From the NCBI RefSeq assembly GCF_004354015.1, contig NZ_SMRU01000009.1:105708-169707 (forward strand): a stretch of DNA of 64,000 nt, in the 5' to 3' direction. Positions within the stretch are counted from its first letter, which is position 1; each line of letters begins with the position of its first letter. Under the pieces are notes generated by a model, which did not search any database, was not told the DNA's origin, and worked only from the letters and a program-made list of their open reading frames with translations. A program made the position numbers and the translations under genes. Of this stretch, positions 57,085 through 64,000 are shown piece by piece. The stretch comes from Arthrobacter terricola (GTDB lineage Bacteria; Actinomycetota; Actinomycetes; Actinomycetales; Micrococcaceae).

Positions 57085-57711
57085 TCAGCCTTGGCTGAGT
57101 TCGACGCCGTTCTCTTCGAGTTCCGCATAGGTGTCGCCGAGGTCCTCGGCGATTCCGGCGGTGAGGTCACCGATCACTGTCACGGCGTAGCCGGCCTGGA
57201 CGGCGTCGAGGGCGGTCGCTTTGACGCAGTAATCGGTGGCGATGCCCACCACCACGACGTCTTCCACGCCGTGGCTTTGCAGCCAGTCATCGAGTCCTAG
57301 GGCGTCTTCGTCTGTTTCAAGCGAAGCGGCAACGCCGGGAGTGAGTTCGCCGGTGGGCACTTCGTCCTCGGGAGCCAGGATCCCTTCGAATCCGGAGTAG
57401 GCGGCCGTGAATTGTCCCTTGCGGAAGTAGGCCTGGATGTACTCGGCGTCCAGGTCGGGGTGGAGTTCAGCCCCCTTGCTTCCGGCCCGGCAGTGCGGAG
57501 GCCAACTGTCCACCCAATCCGGACTATCCGAAAAGTGGCTGCCGGGTTCCACGTGCCAGTCCTGGGTGGCCACGATGTGGTCGAACTGTTGGTAGTGGGT
57601 GTCGAGGTACTCGCTGATGGCCGCTGCCGTGGCCGCGCCGCCCTCCACCGCGAGGGAACCGCCTTCACAGAAGTCGTTCTGGACATCGACGATGATCAAG
57701 GCGCGGGACAT
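57085..57711 (-). CDS. pncA: Nicotinamidase
   Basis: A 208-residue isochorismatase-fold hydrolase converting nicotinamide to nicotinate. D9 in LIIVDVQNDF, a lysine in AYFRKGQ and the cysteine in GIATDYCVKATALDA form the Asp-Lys-Cys triad. The same enzyme class activates pyrazinamide in mycobacteria. It starts directly after the pncB stop, forming an NAD-salvage operon. Confidence 0.95.
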   Translation of the reverse strand: MSRALIIVDVQNDFCEGGSLAVEGGAATAAAISEYLDTHYQQFDHIVATQDWHVEPGSHFSDSPDWVDSWPPHCRAGSKGAELHPDLDAEYIQAYFRKGQFTAAYSGFEGILAPEDEVPTGELTPGVAASLETDEDALGLDDWLQSHGVEDVVVVGIATDYCVKATALDAVQAGYAVTVIGDLTAGIAEDLGDTYAELEENGVELSQG

Positions 57712-59040
57712 TCAGTCCTCCTCGTAGATGGTGGGGATCGCCGGTTCGCCGCGTTGCAGCCGCCGGACCACGGGTGGGAGTTCGGCCATGGTGTCCGCGT
57801 GCCGCTTTTGTGCCCGGACCACGCCCTCATGTCCAGTCCACCCCGGGAGTAGTTCGCCGTTCTTCACAAACTGCTGGAGGAGGGGCCGGTCATTGCCGTC
57901 GTCTTCGGGCGGGTGTCCGATTCCCACGACCTCGTGCGTCGCGATTCCGTGCTCATCGAGCTTGCGGAGGGCATACTTGCGTCCGCCGACGCTCGCCTTG
58001 TTCTTCGCGGCCTTGGCCACCGAGATGAATTCGCCGGCATCGTTGGTACGGCTCACGAGTTTGTAGACCATGCTTGCCGTCGGGGCTCCAGATCCGGTGA
58101 CCAGGGACGTGCCGACGCCGTAGACATCCACGGGTGCCGACTGCAGGGCGGCGATCGCGTATTCGTCAAGGTCTGAAGTGACCACAATCCGGGTATTGAC
58201 GTTTCCGAGGTTGTCCAGGAGTTCGCGGACCCATTGCGCCTGGGCGACGAGGTCACCCGAGTCGAGGCGGACTGCGCCGAGTTTGTCTCCGGCGAGTTCG
58301 ACGGCGGTCCGCACTCCGGCGTCGACGTCGTAGGTGTCCACCAAAAGGGTGGTGCCCGGGCCGAAAGCGGAGATCTGGGCTTCGAAGGCCTCGCGCTCGG
58401 TATCGTGCAGGAGCGTGAACGAGTGGGCCGCGGTACCCACCGTCCGGATCCCGTAGCGCCGGCCGGCTTCGAGGTTGGAGGTGCTGCCGAAGCCGGAGAT
58501 GACGGCGGCGCGGGCCGCCGCCGTCGCCGATTCCTCCTGGGTGCGCCGGGAGCCCATCTCGATGCAGGGGCGGTTCCCCGCCGCGCTGGTCATCCGGGAG
58601 GCCGCCGAGGCGATGGCGGTGTCGTGGTTGAGGACGGAAAGGACATACGTTTCGAGGATGCATGCTTCCGCGAACGTCGACTCGACGATCAGGATGGGGG
58701 AGTGGGGGAAGTACGCTTCCCCTTCCGGGTAGCCCCAGATATCGCCGGAGAACCGGTAGTCCGCGAGGTAGTCGAGCGTTTCCTTATCCACGACTTCGTG
58801 CTGGTCCAGGAAGGCGAGTTCGGCGTCGCCGAACTTGAAGTCCTTGATCCCTTCCAGAAGGCGGCCGGTTCCGGCGACAATCCCGTAGCGCCGGCCGTCG
58901 GGAAGGCGACGGGCGAACACTTCGAAGACGGAGCGCCGGTGCGCCGCACCTGAGCGGAGGGCGGCCTCCAGCATCGTCAGCTCGTAATGATCGGTGTACA
59001 GCGACGTGCGGGGGTGGTCCCAAGCAACGGATCTACTCAC
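57712..59040 (-). CDS. pncB: Nicotinate phosphoribosyltransferase
   Basis: A 442-residue enzyme that condenses nicotinate with PRPP, using the product of pncA. YTDHYELTMLEAAL is the family start region and AVRLDSGDLVAQA the PRPP loop. The GTG at 59040 is chosen; the longer frame to 59115 would run through the 58-bp repeat. Upstream lies the tandem repeat and, divergently, clpS. Confidence 0.94.
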   Translation of the reverse strand: MSRSVAWDHPRTSLYTDHYELTMLEAALRSGAAHRRSVFEVFARRLPDGRRYGIVAGTGRLLEGIKDFKFGDAELAFLDQHEVVDKETLDYLADYRFSGDIWGYPEGEAYFPHSPILIVESTFAEACILETYVLSVLNHDTAIASAASRMTSAAGNRPCIEMGSRRTQEESATAAARAAVISGFGSTSNLEAGRRYGIRTVGTAAHSFTLLHDTEREAFEAQISAFGPGTTLLVDTYDVDAGVRTAVELAGDKLGAVRLDSGDLVAQAQWVRELLDNLGNVNTRIVVTSDLDEYAIAALQSAPVDVYGVGTSLVTGSGAPTASMVYKLVSRTNDAGEFISVAKAAKNKASVGGRKYALRKLDEHGIATHEVVGIGHPPEDDGNDRPLLQQFVKNGELLPGWTGHEGVVRAQKRHADTMAELPPVVRRLQRGEPAIPTIYEED

Positions 59041-59056
59041 GAAATTTACTCTAGTC

Positions 59057-59171
59057 CCCACCGGCTCCCTCGTCTCGCTCCGCTCGACGTGGGGCCCTCG
59101 CCGTCGTGGGCCCACCCACCGGCTCCCTCGTCTCGCTCCGCTCGACGTGGGGCCCTCGCCGTCGTGGGCCC
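59057..59171. repeat. 58-bp tandem direct repeat
   Basis: Positions 59057-59113 and 59115-59171 are identical over 57 bases, offset 58. The unit contains TCTCGCTCCGCTCGAC. It lies in the promoter region shared by pncB and clpS, so repeat-number change could affect both. Confidence 0.95.
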
Positions 59172-59194
59172 GTCCCTCGCCTTAGAATGGACAG

Positions 59195-59605
59195 ATGACC
59201 ACTACCGTTGCCCCCGGGCTTGCCTCTGGCACCTGTACAGGAACCAACGCAGTGACAGACGCAGGCTTAAAGGGAGAAGAACGCACGGATCTCGCGCAGG
59301 AGTCAGCTACCGACCTCCTGACCGCGGCGGACGTTCCATGGAACCTGGTGATCTGGAATGATCCCGTCAACCTCATGAGCTACGTGAGCTACGTGTTCCA
59401 AAGCTACTTCGGCTATTCGGAGGCCAAATCCAACAAACTCATGTTGGAGGTCCACCGGAAGGGCCGCTCCATCGTCGCTTACGGCGGCAAGGAACAGGTC
59501 GAGCAGCACGCCGTCGCCATGCACGGATACGGGCTGTGGGCCACGGTCGAAAAGGCGAGCAGCAGTGGAGACGGCCAAGGACGGAAGGGCGGTTCGCGTG
59601 GCTAA
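59195..59605 (+). CDS. clpS: ATP-dependent Clp protease adaptor ClpS
   Basis: A 136-residue adaptor that hands N-degron substrates to ClpC/ClpA. NDPVNLM (55-61), MLEVHRKG and the later GKEQVEQHAVAMH pattern are canonical. A roughly 45-residue N-terminal extension precedes the folded domain. Its stop lies within the DUF2017 coding start; overlap is eight bases. Confidence 0.95.
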   Translation: MTTTVAPGLASGTCTGTNAVTDAGLKGEERTDLAQESATDLLTAADVPWNLVIWNDPVNLMSYVSYVFQSYFGYSEAKSNKLMLEVHRKGRSIVAYGGKEQVEQHAVAMHGYGLWATVEKASSSGDGQGRKGGSRG

Positions 59606-60164
59606 GGCCTTCAAGTACGGACTTAAAGGCATCACGGGTTACCTCGAACCTACCGAGCGCGAACTCCTTCGCGGCCTTGTGGACGACGTCATTTCGATGC
59701 TCGAACCGCAATCGTCGGCGGACGAGGACCCGTTGACCGCCCTGATCGGCCTCGACATGAACGTGCGGGAACCGTCCGACCGCGCCTTGCTGCGGCTCTT
59801 GCCGAACGTCATGAAGAACGACGGCGCCGCGTCCCTTGAGTTCCGGCAACTCACCGAGCGTTCCCTGCGGGAGACCAAAATCGGTGCGCTCCGGGCGACG
59901 GCGATGGGCTTGGATCGGAACGACCTCGTCCTCACGCCGGAGGAGGCGAGGCTGTGGTCGATGGCTTTTAACGATGTCCGGCTCGTCTTGGCTGAACGCC
60001 TCGACATCCGCGACGAAGCCGACGCGGACCACGTGCACGCCATGCAGGATTGGTCGCAGGCGGACGACGTCGAGAGCTACTTGGCGCTGGTATACAACTT
60101 CACCACCTGGCTCCAGGAGTCGCTGGTCCAGGCCATGATGGCCTCGATGGACCGGAAAGGCTAA
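59598..60164 (+). CDS. DUF2017 family protein
   Basis: A 188-residue helical protein. [17 protein letters not shown] followed by [14 protein letters not shown] is the usual family start. GTG 59598 with GGAAGG nine bases upstream is chosen over the GTG at 59565. The clpS-DUF2017 pair is conserved across actinobacteria; function unknown. Confidence 0.85.
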   Translation: MAKAFKYGLKGITGYLEPTERELLRGLVDDVISMLEPQSSADEDPLTALIGLDMNVREPSDRALLRLLPNVMKNDGAASLEFRQLTERSLRETKIGALRATAMGLDRNDLVLTPEEARLWSMAFNDVRLVLAERLDIRDEADADHVHAMQDWSQADDVESYLALVYNFTTWLQESLVQAMMASMDRKG

Positions 60165-60268
60165 GGCGGAGACGGCGCGCCCGCGTCCTTTCGTGTGACA
60201 AAACAGACACGAGGGCCGGACCACAAGTCATGGCTGCCGCTCATGCCTTGCCTTATTCTCTAAGAATC

Positions 60269-61321
60269 ATGAACTCAGCATCGGATTTGGTATCTGACGG
60301 AAAGGGCGCCGCCACGGCGCCGGAGTCCTTACACGACAATGCGGACAAGGCTTTGCTGGGATCACGGCCCATCGGTGTCTTCGACTCCGGCGTAGGCGGA
60401 CTCACCGTCGCGCGGTCAATCATCGACCAATTGCCGAATGAGTCGATCATCTATGTGGGGGACACCGCGAACGGCCCGTACGGGCCGTTGCCTATCGCCG
60501 AAGTCCGGGCCAACGCGCTGGGTGTCATGGACGAACTGGTGGATTCGGGAGTCAAGCTCCTGACCATAGCTTGCAACTCGGCGTCGGCCGCGGTGTTGCG
60601 CGATGCCCGGGAACGCTACACGGCGCGTTACGGAATTCCGGTGATCGAAGTAATCCAGCCGGCAGTTCGGCGTGCCGTCGCCGCGACGAGGTCGGGGAAA
60701 ATCGGCGTCATCGGCACCTCAGCCACAGTGGGCTCACGGGCGTACGAGGACACTTTCGCCGCCGCTCCCGACCTCGACATCACGTCCGCAGCCTGCCCGG
60801 AGTTCGTGAGCTTCGTGGAAGCCGGCATCACCACCGGTCCCGCACTCCTGGCCGCCGCGCACGAATACCTGGAACCACTCAAGGCTGCCGGAGTGGACAC
60901 CGTGGTCCTGGGGTGCACGCACTATCCGCTGCTCACCGGCGTCATCTCGTATGTCATGGGCGAGGACGTCACCTTGGTATCGAGTGCCGAGGAAACCGCC
61001 AAGGACGTTTACCGGGCGCTCGCCACCCACGGGATTCAACGCAGCGATTCCGGCCAGCCCAAGCACGACTTCATGGCCACGGGCGATGCAGCCCAATTCG
61101 AAACCCTCGCCCGGCGCTTCCTCGGTCCCGAGGTGCTCTCGGTCCGCCACGTTGACCACGTCGCGGCCCAGTACCCCACGGGAAGCCTCGCGCGGATCAC
61201 TCCGGAGATGCTGGAGGCCGCACGCGCCGGCGGCCAGCACGCGAGGACGTCCAACTTCGTTTCCCCCGCACCCTTTGCCGGGAACGAATTCGGCTCATCA
61301 CGCGGGGGCCGCATCCAGTGA
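60269..61321 (+). CDS. murI: Glutamate racemase
   Basis: A 350-residue enzyme making D-glutamate for peptidoglycan. GVFDSGVGG (D39), IACNSASA (C102) and GCTHYP, near residue 220, supply the catalytic acid/base and cysteines. The first 35 residues are an N-terminal extension beyond the usual 270-residue core. Its stop overlaps the MBL gene start. Confidence 0.96.
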   Translation: MNSASDLVSDGKGAATAPESLHDNADKALLGSRPIGVFDSGVGGLTVARSIIDQLPNESIIYVGDTANGPYGPLPIAEVRANALGVMDELVDSGVKLLTIACNSASAAVLRDARERYTARYGIPVIEVIQPAVRRAVAATRSGKIGVIGTSATVGSRAYEDTFAAAPDLDITSAACPEFVSFVEAGITTGPALLAAAHEYLEPLKAAGVDTVVLGCTHYPLLTGVISYVMGEDVTLVSSAEETAKDVYRALATHGIQRSDSGQPKHDFMATGDAAQFETLARRFLGPEVLSVRHVDHVAAQYPTGSLARITPEMLEAARAGGQHARTSNFVSPAPFAGNEFGSSRGGRIQ

Positions 61322-62115
61322 AATTGACCATCGTTGGCTGTACGGGTTCATTTCCTGGTCCGGGATCGCCCGCGTCATGCTATTTGCTCACCGCACATGA
61401 TGGTGAGCGCAAATGGAAAATCGTCATGGACCTTGGCAGCGGGGCCTTGGGGGCCATCCAACGCTACACGGACCTTGAGGACATCGACGCGATCTTCCTC
61501 ACCCACCTTCATCCGGACCATTGCATGGACCTGTGCGGACTGCACGTGGCGGTGCGTTGGAAGCCGGGCGGCTGGGGCCGCGACAGGATCCCCGTGTGGG
61601 GTCCGGCCGCCACGGCTGACCGCATGGCCACGGCTTACGGCTTGGAGCTGGACCCGGGAATGCACGAGGAATTCGATTTCACCAATTGGAGTGAGCGCGA
61701 GTCCGTCAGCCTTGGGCCCTTCACAGTGACGCCGTACGCGGTGAACCATCCCGTCGAGGAGGCCTACGCCCTGCGCGTGGAGGTCACGGAGCCGGACAAA
61801 GAAGGCCTGCCCCTCACAAGGGTGCTTGCGTATTCGGGAGACACGGACTCGTGCCAGGGCCTCGAGGATGCCGCGCGGGACGCCGATCTCTTCCTGTGTG
61901 AGGCCGCCTTCGAGGAAGGGCGCGACGACGGCATCAAGGACGTGCACTTGACCGGAAAGCGCGCAGGACAAGCCGCCACCGCCGCGGGCGCCCGCCGCCT
62001 GCTCCTGACCCACATCCCGGTGTGGACCTCCCAAACCAAGGTCATGGCAGAGGCGAGGCCGGAGTTTTCCGGGGATGTCGCCGTCGCGGTCGCTGGAGTC
62101 CACTACAGCGTCTGA
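61318..62115 (+). CDS. MBL-fold metallohydrolase
   Basis: A 265-residue beta-lactamase-fold hydrolase. [10 protein letters not shown] is the HxHxDH zinc motif; further ligands lie in NHP and GDTD. It occupies the place of Rv1339, described in mycobacteria as an atypical cAMP phosphodiesterase, so cyclic nucleotide hydrolysis is a reasonable guess. The GTG start overlaps the murI stop. Confidence 0.9.
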   Translation: MKLTIVGCTGSFPGPGSPASCYLLTAHDGERKWKIVMDLGSGALGAIQRYTDLEDIDAIFLTHLHPDHCMDLCGLHVAVRWKPGGWGRDRIPVWGPAATADRMATAYGLELDPGMHEEFDFTNWSERESVSLGPFTVTPYAVNHPVEEAYALRVEVTEPDKEGLPLTRVLAYSGDTDSCQGLEDAARDADLFLCEAAFEEGRDDGIKDVHLTGKRAGQAATAAGARRLLLTHIPVWTSQTKVMAEARPEFSGDVAVAVAGVHYSV

Positions 62116-62158
62116 CATGGGAGTCCAAGCGGGGCCGCGCGATCGCTAAGCTTGCAGT

Positions 62159-62917
62159 ATGACTTCCGAAGCCACATCTGTCCCCGTCATCCGTGCCGAC
62201 GGCCGCACCCCCAACCAGCTCCGTCCCATCAGCATCACCCGCGGTTGGTCCAAGCAGGCCGAAGGCTCGGCCCTGATCGAATTCGGCAACACCCGGGTCC
62301 TGTGCACGGCTTCCCTCACCGAAGGAGTTCCGAGGTGGCTCAAGGGCGAAGGCCGGGGCTGGGTCACGGCGGAGTACGCGATGTTGCCGCGTGCCACCAA
62401 CACCCGTTCGGACCGCGAATCGGTCAAGGGCAGGATCGGTGGCCGCACCCATGAGATTTCGCGCCTGATCGGCCGTTCCTTGCGCTCGATCATCGACACG
62501 AAGGCGCTGGGCGAGAACACGATCGTCCTGGACTGCGACGTCCTGCAGGCCGACGGCGGCACTCGCACCGCCGCGATCACCGGCGCCTATGTGGCACTCG
62601 CCGAAGCGATCCGCTTTGCCCGCGAAAACAAGATGATCTCGAAAAACGCTGAGCCGCTCACGGATACCATCGCGGCTGTGTCCGTGGGAATCATCGATGG
62701 AATTCCGATGCTGGACCTGCCGTACGTTGAGGACGTCCGCGCGGAAACCGACATGAACGTCGTGGTGACGGGCTCCGGGAAGTTCGTTGAGGTCCAGGGA
62801 ACCGCAGAAGGGGCGCCGTTCGACAGGGACGAACTGAACGCACTGCTTGACCTTGCGCTCATCGGAACCGGCGAGCTCGCCGCGATCCAGCGCGAGACCC
62901 TGGCGGAAGCCCCGTGA
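62159..62917 (+). CDS. rph: Ribonuclease PH
   Basis: A 252-residue phosphorolytic 3'-5' exoribonuclease that trims tRNA precursors. [32 protein letters not shown] and [19 protein letters not shown] are diagnostic. Its stop overlaps the rdgB start by four bases. Confidence 0.97.
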   Translation: MTSEATSVPVIRADGRTPNQLRPISITRGWSKQAEGSALIEFGNTRVLCTASLTEGVPRWLKGEGRGWVTAEYAMLPRATNTRSDRESVKGRIGGRTHEISRLIGRSLRSIIDTKALGENTIVLDCDVLQADGGTRTAAITGAYVALAEAIRFARENKMISKNAEPLTDTIAAVSVGIIDGIPMLDLPYVEDVRAETDMNVVVTGSGKFVEVQGTAEGAPFDRDELNALLDLALIGTGELAAIQRETLAEAP

Positions 62918-63564
62918 CGGGGGCAGGGACAGCCCACGAACCGCGGCTCGTTCTCGCCACGCACAACCAAGGAAAACTCCGCGAACTCAGGGAACTGCTG
63001 AGGGACCAGATACCAGGCCTCGACGTCGATACCCAAGTGATCGACGCGTCCGCCGCGGGAGCTCCGGACGTCGCTGAAACCGGGGTGACGTTCGCTGAGA
63101 ATTCCCTGCTCAAGGCGCGGGCCGTAGCCGAAGCTACCGGGATCGTCGCGATCGCGGATGACTCGGGCCTCGCCGTCGATGTCCTTGGCGGCGCCCCGGG
63201 CATCTTCTCCGCACGCTGGTCCGGCAGGCATGGCGACGACGTCGCGAATCTGGAGCTCCTGCTTGCGCAGCTTTCGGACGTCCCCGATGTCCACCGCGGT
63301 GCGGCGTTTGTTTGTGCGGCTGCCCTCGCCGTGCCGTCAGCTGACGACGGCGGAGGTTTTGAGACCGTCGAATACGGCCAATTGGAAGGCATCCTCCTGC
63401 GCGAACCGCGCGGTGAGGGCGGGTTCGGCTATGACCCCGTCCTGGTGCCGCACGGACTGGACCGCAGTTGCGCCGAGCTCAGCCCGGAGGAGAAGAACGC
63501 CATCAGCCATCGCGGCAAGGCATTTCGCGCCCTCCTGCCGGCGATTGTGGCGGCGCTGCGCTAG
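62914..63564 (+). CDS. rdgB: XTP/dITP diphosphatase (RdgB/HAM1)
   Basis: A 216-residue pyrophosphatase that removes non-canonical purine nucleotides. [24 protein letters not shown] and [10 protein letters not shown] are the family motifs. It is translationally coupled to rph. A 19-bp tandem array and a terminator hairpin follow. Confidence 0.96.
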   Translation: MTGAGTAHEPRLVLATHNQGKLRELRELLRDQIPGLDVDTQVIDASAAGAPDVAETGVTFAENSLLKARAVAEATGIVAIADDSGLAVDVLGGAPGIFSARWSGRHGDDVANLELLLAQLSDVPDVHRGAAFVCAAALAVPSADDGGGFETVEYGQLEGILLREPRGEGGFGYDPVLVPHGLDRSCAELSPEEKNAISHRGKAFRALLPAIVAALR

Positions 63565-63566
63565 CC

Positions 63567-63649
63567 AGGCACCAGGCCAAAAGACAGGCGCCAGCCCAAA
63601 AGAGAGGCGCCAGCCCAAAAGAGAGGCGCCAGCCCAAAAGAGAGGCACC
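63567..63649. repeat. 19-bp tandem repeat array
   Basis: Three perfect copies of AGGCGCCAGCCCAAAAGAG (63586-63642) are preceded by one diverged copy (63567-63585) and followed by a partial unit. It lies directly after rdgB. Confidence 0.95.
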
Positions 63650-63684
63650 CTGCAGACGGGGATCCGTCCGCAGGGTGCCTCTCT
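63639..63684. terminator. Long terminator hairpin between rdgB and the IS end
   Basis: AGAGAGGCACCCTGC and its complement (63639-63653 with 63670-63684), plus an inner GACGG/CCGTC stem and a small loop, form about a 20-bp hairpin. On the minus strand four T follow, so it would stop the transposase transcript; on the plus strand it may still end rdgB mRNA. Confidence 0.75.
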
Positions 63685-63703
63685 CGTTAAAAAGGTGCCG
63701 GTC

Positions 63704-64000
63704 CTAGTGTCGCGTTTCTGAAGTAGTTAAGCGGTTGGCTTTTGCGAGGATTTGTTCGGGGGTTTTGGTCCAGACGAACGGGTGGCATCGGTCGTTCCAG
63801 CCGGTGATGAACTGGCGGATTTTCTGGTTGAGGTCTTTGACGCTTGTGAAGACGCCGCGCCGGATGGCCTGCCGGTCGATGATGCCGAACCAGACTTCGA
63901 CGAGATTCAGCCAGGATCCCGAGGTAGGAGTGAAGTGGACGGTGAAGCGGGGATGGGCCGCAAGCCATGCCTTGACTTCGGGGGTCTTGTGCGTGGCGTA
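63704..64000 (-). mobile_element. IS630-type transposase, C-terminal part at window edge
   Basis: The last 99 codons of a transposase run off the right edge. HFTPTSGSWLNLVEVWFG and RRGVFTSVKDLNQKI are typical of the DDE_3 domain of IS630-like elements, including the expected third acidic residue (E) of the catalytic triad. The gene ends just after the terminator hairpin. Terminal inverted repeats were not resolved. Confidence 0.9.

Overview
The window is a high-GC actinobacterial chromosome segment, most likely from Arthrobacter, Paenarthrobacter or a related Micrococcaceae genus. GTG starts and 4-base start/stop overlaps are common. Long stretches follow the gene order I remember from Mycobacterium tuberculosis between argS and the rph region: argS-lysA-hom-thrC-thrB-rho-prfA-prmC-tsaC-wecA-atpI-atpBEFHAGDC-DUF2550, then nucS, the thioredoxin-like TPR protein, and finally pncB-clpS-DUF2017-murI-MBL-rph-rdgB. 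This is therefore mostly core chromosome with local insertions and losses. For example, rpmE is absent between rho and prfA, and mec-cysO-cysM is absent before murI.

Region by region. 1-8.6 kb: a truncated PLP-dependent cysteine desulfhydrase/synthase, a sulfurtransferase, an alcohol dehydrogenase coupled to a HIT protein, the giant helicase HrpA, and a WYL-type repressor broken by a one-base frameshift. 8.4-11.5 kb: a tiny membrane protein divergent from a GlxA-type AraC regulator across a perfect inverted repeat, then an emfourin-like inhibitor next to a protealysin-type M4 protease, and tRNA-Arg(CCG) with its terminator. 11.6-14.4 kb: a three-gene flavin electron-transfer operon (FMN-binding lipoprotein, ApbE, RnfD-like membrane protein fused to a flavodoxin-reductase module).

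14.6-27.3 kb: arginyl-tRNA synthesis, lysine/threonine biosynthesis, Rho, RF1 and its methylase, t6A synthesis and a WecG/TagA glycosyltransferase. 27.4-38.2 kb: a galactofuranosyltransferase-like GT2, the WecA-type polymer initiator and the complete F1Fo ATP synthase operon, with strong hairpins in the atpB-atpE and atpA-atpG gaps. 38.2-42 kb: a membrane esterase coupled to an MprF-type lipid aminoacyltransferase, probably a writer/eraser pair for aminoacylated lipids.

42-55 kb: cold-shock protein, nagA and nagB, the NucS mismatch endonuclease, hydrolases, an AI-2E family exporter, a large unrecognised three-segment membrane protein, a CnoX-like thioredoxin/TPR protein, an Old Yellow Enzyme and an ABC-2 transporter. 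55-64 kb: DUF3039 plus SF2 helicase, NAD salvage (pncA/pncB), ClpS, DUF2017, MurI, an MBL hydrolase, RNase PH and RdgB, then a 19-bp tandem array, a long terminator hairpin and the end of an IS630-type transposase at the right edge.

No CRISPR array, prophage or integrative element is visible. The points most worth following up are the flavinylation module with its signal-less ApbE, the esterase-MprF pair, the M4 protease/emfourin pair, the frameshifted WYL regulator, the nested inverted repeat replacing rpmE, and the intra-operon ATP synthase hairpins.
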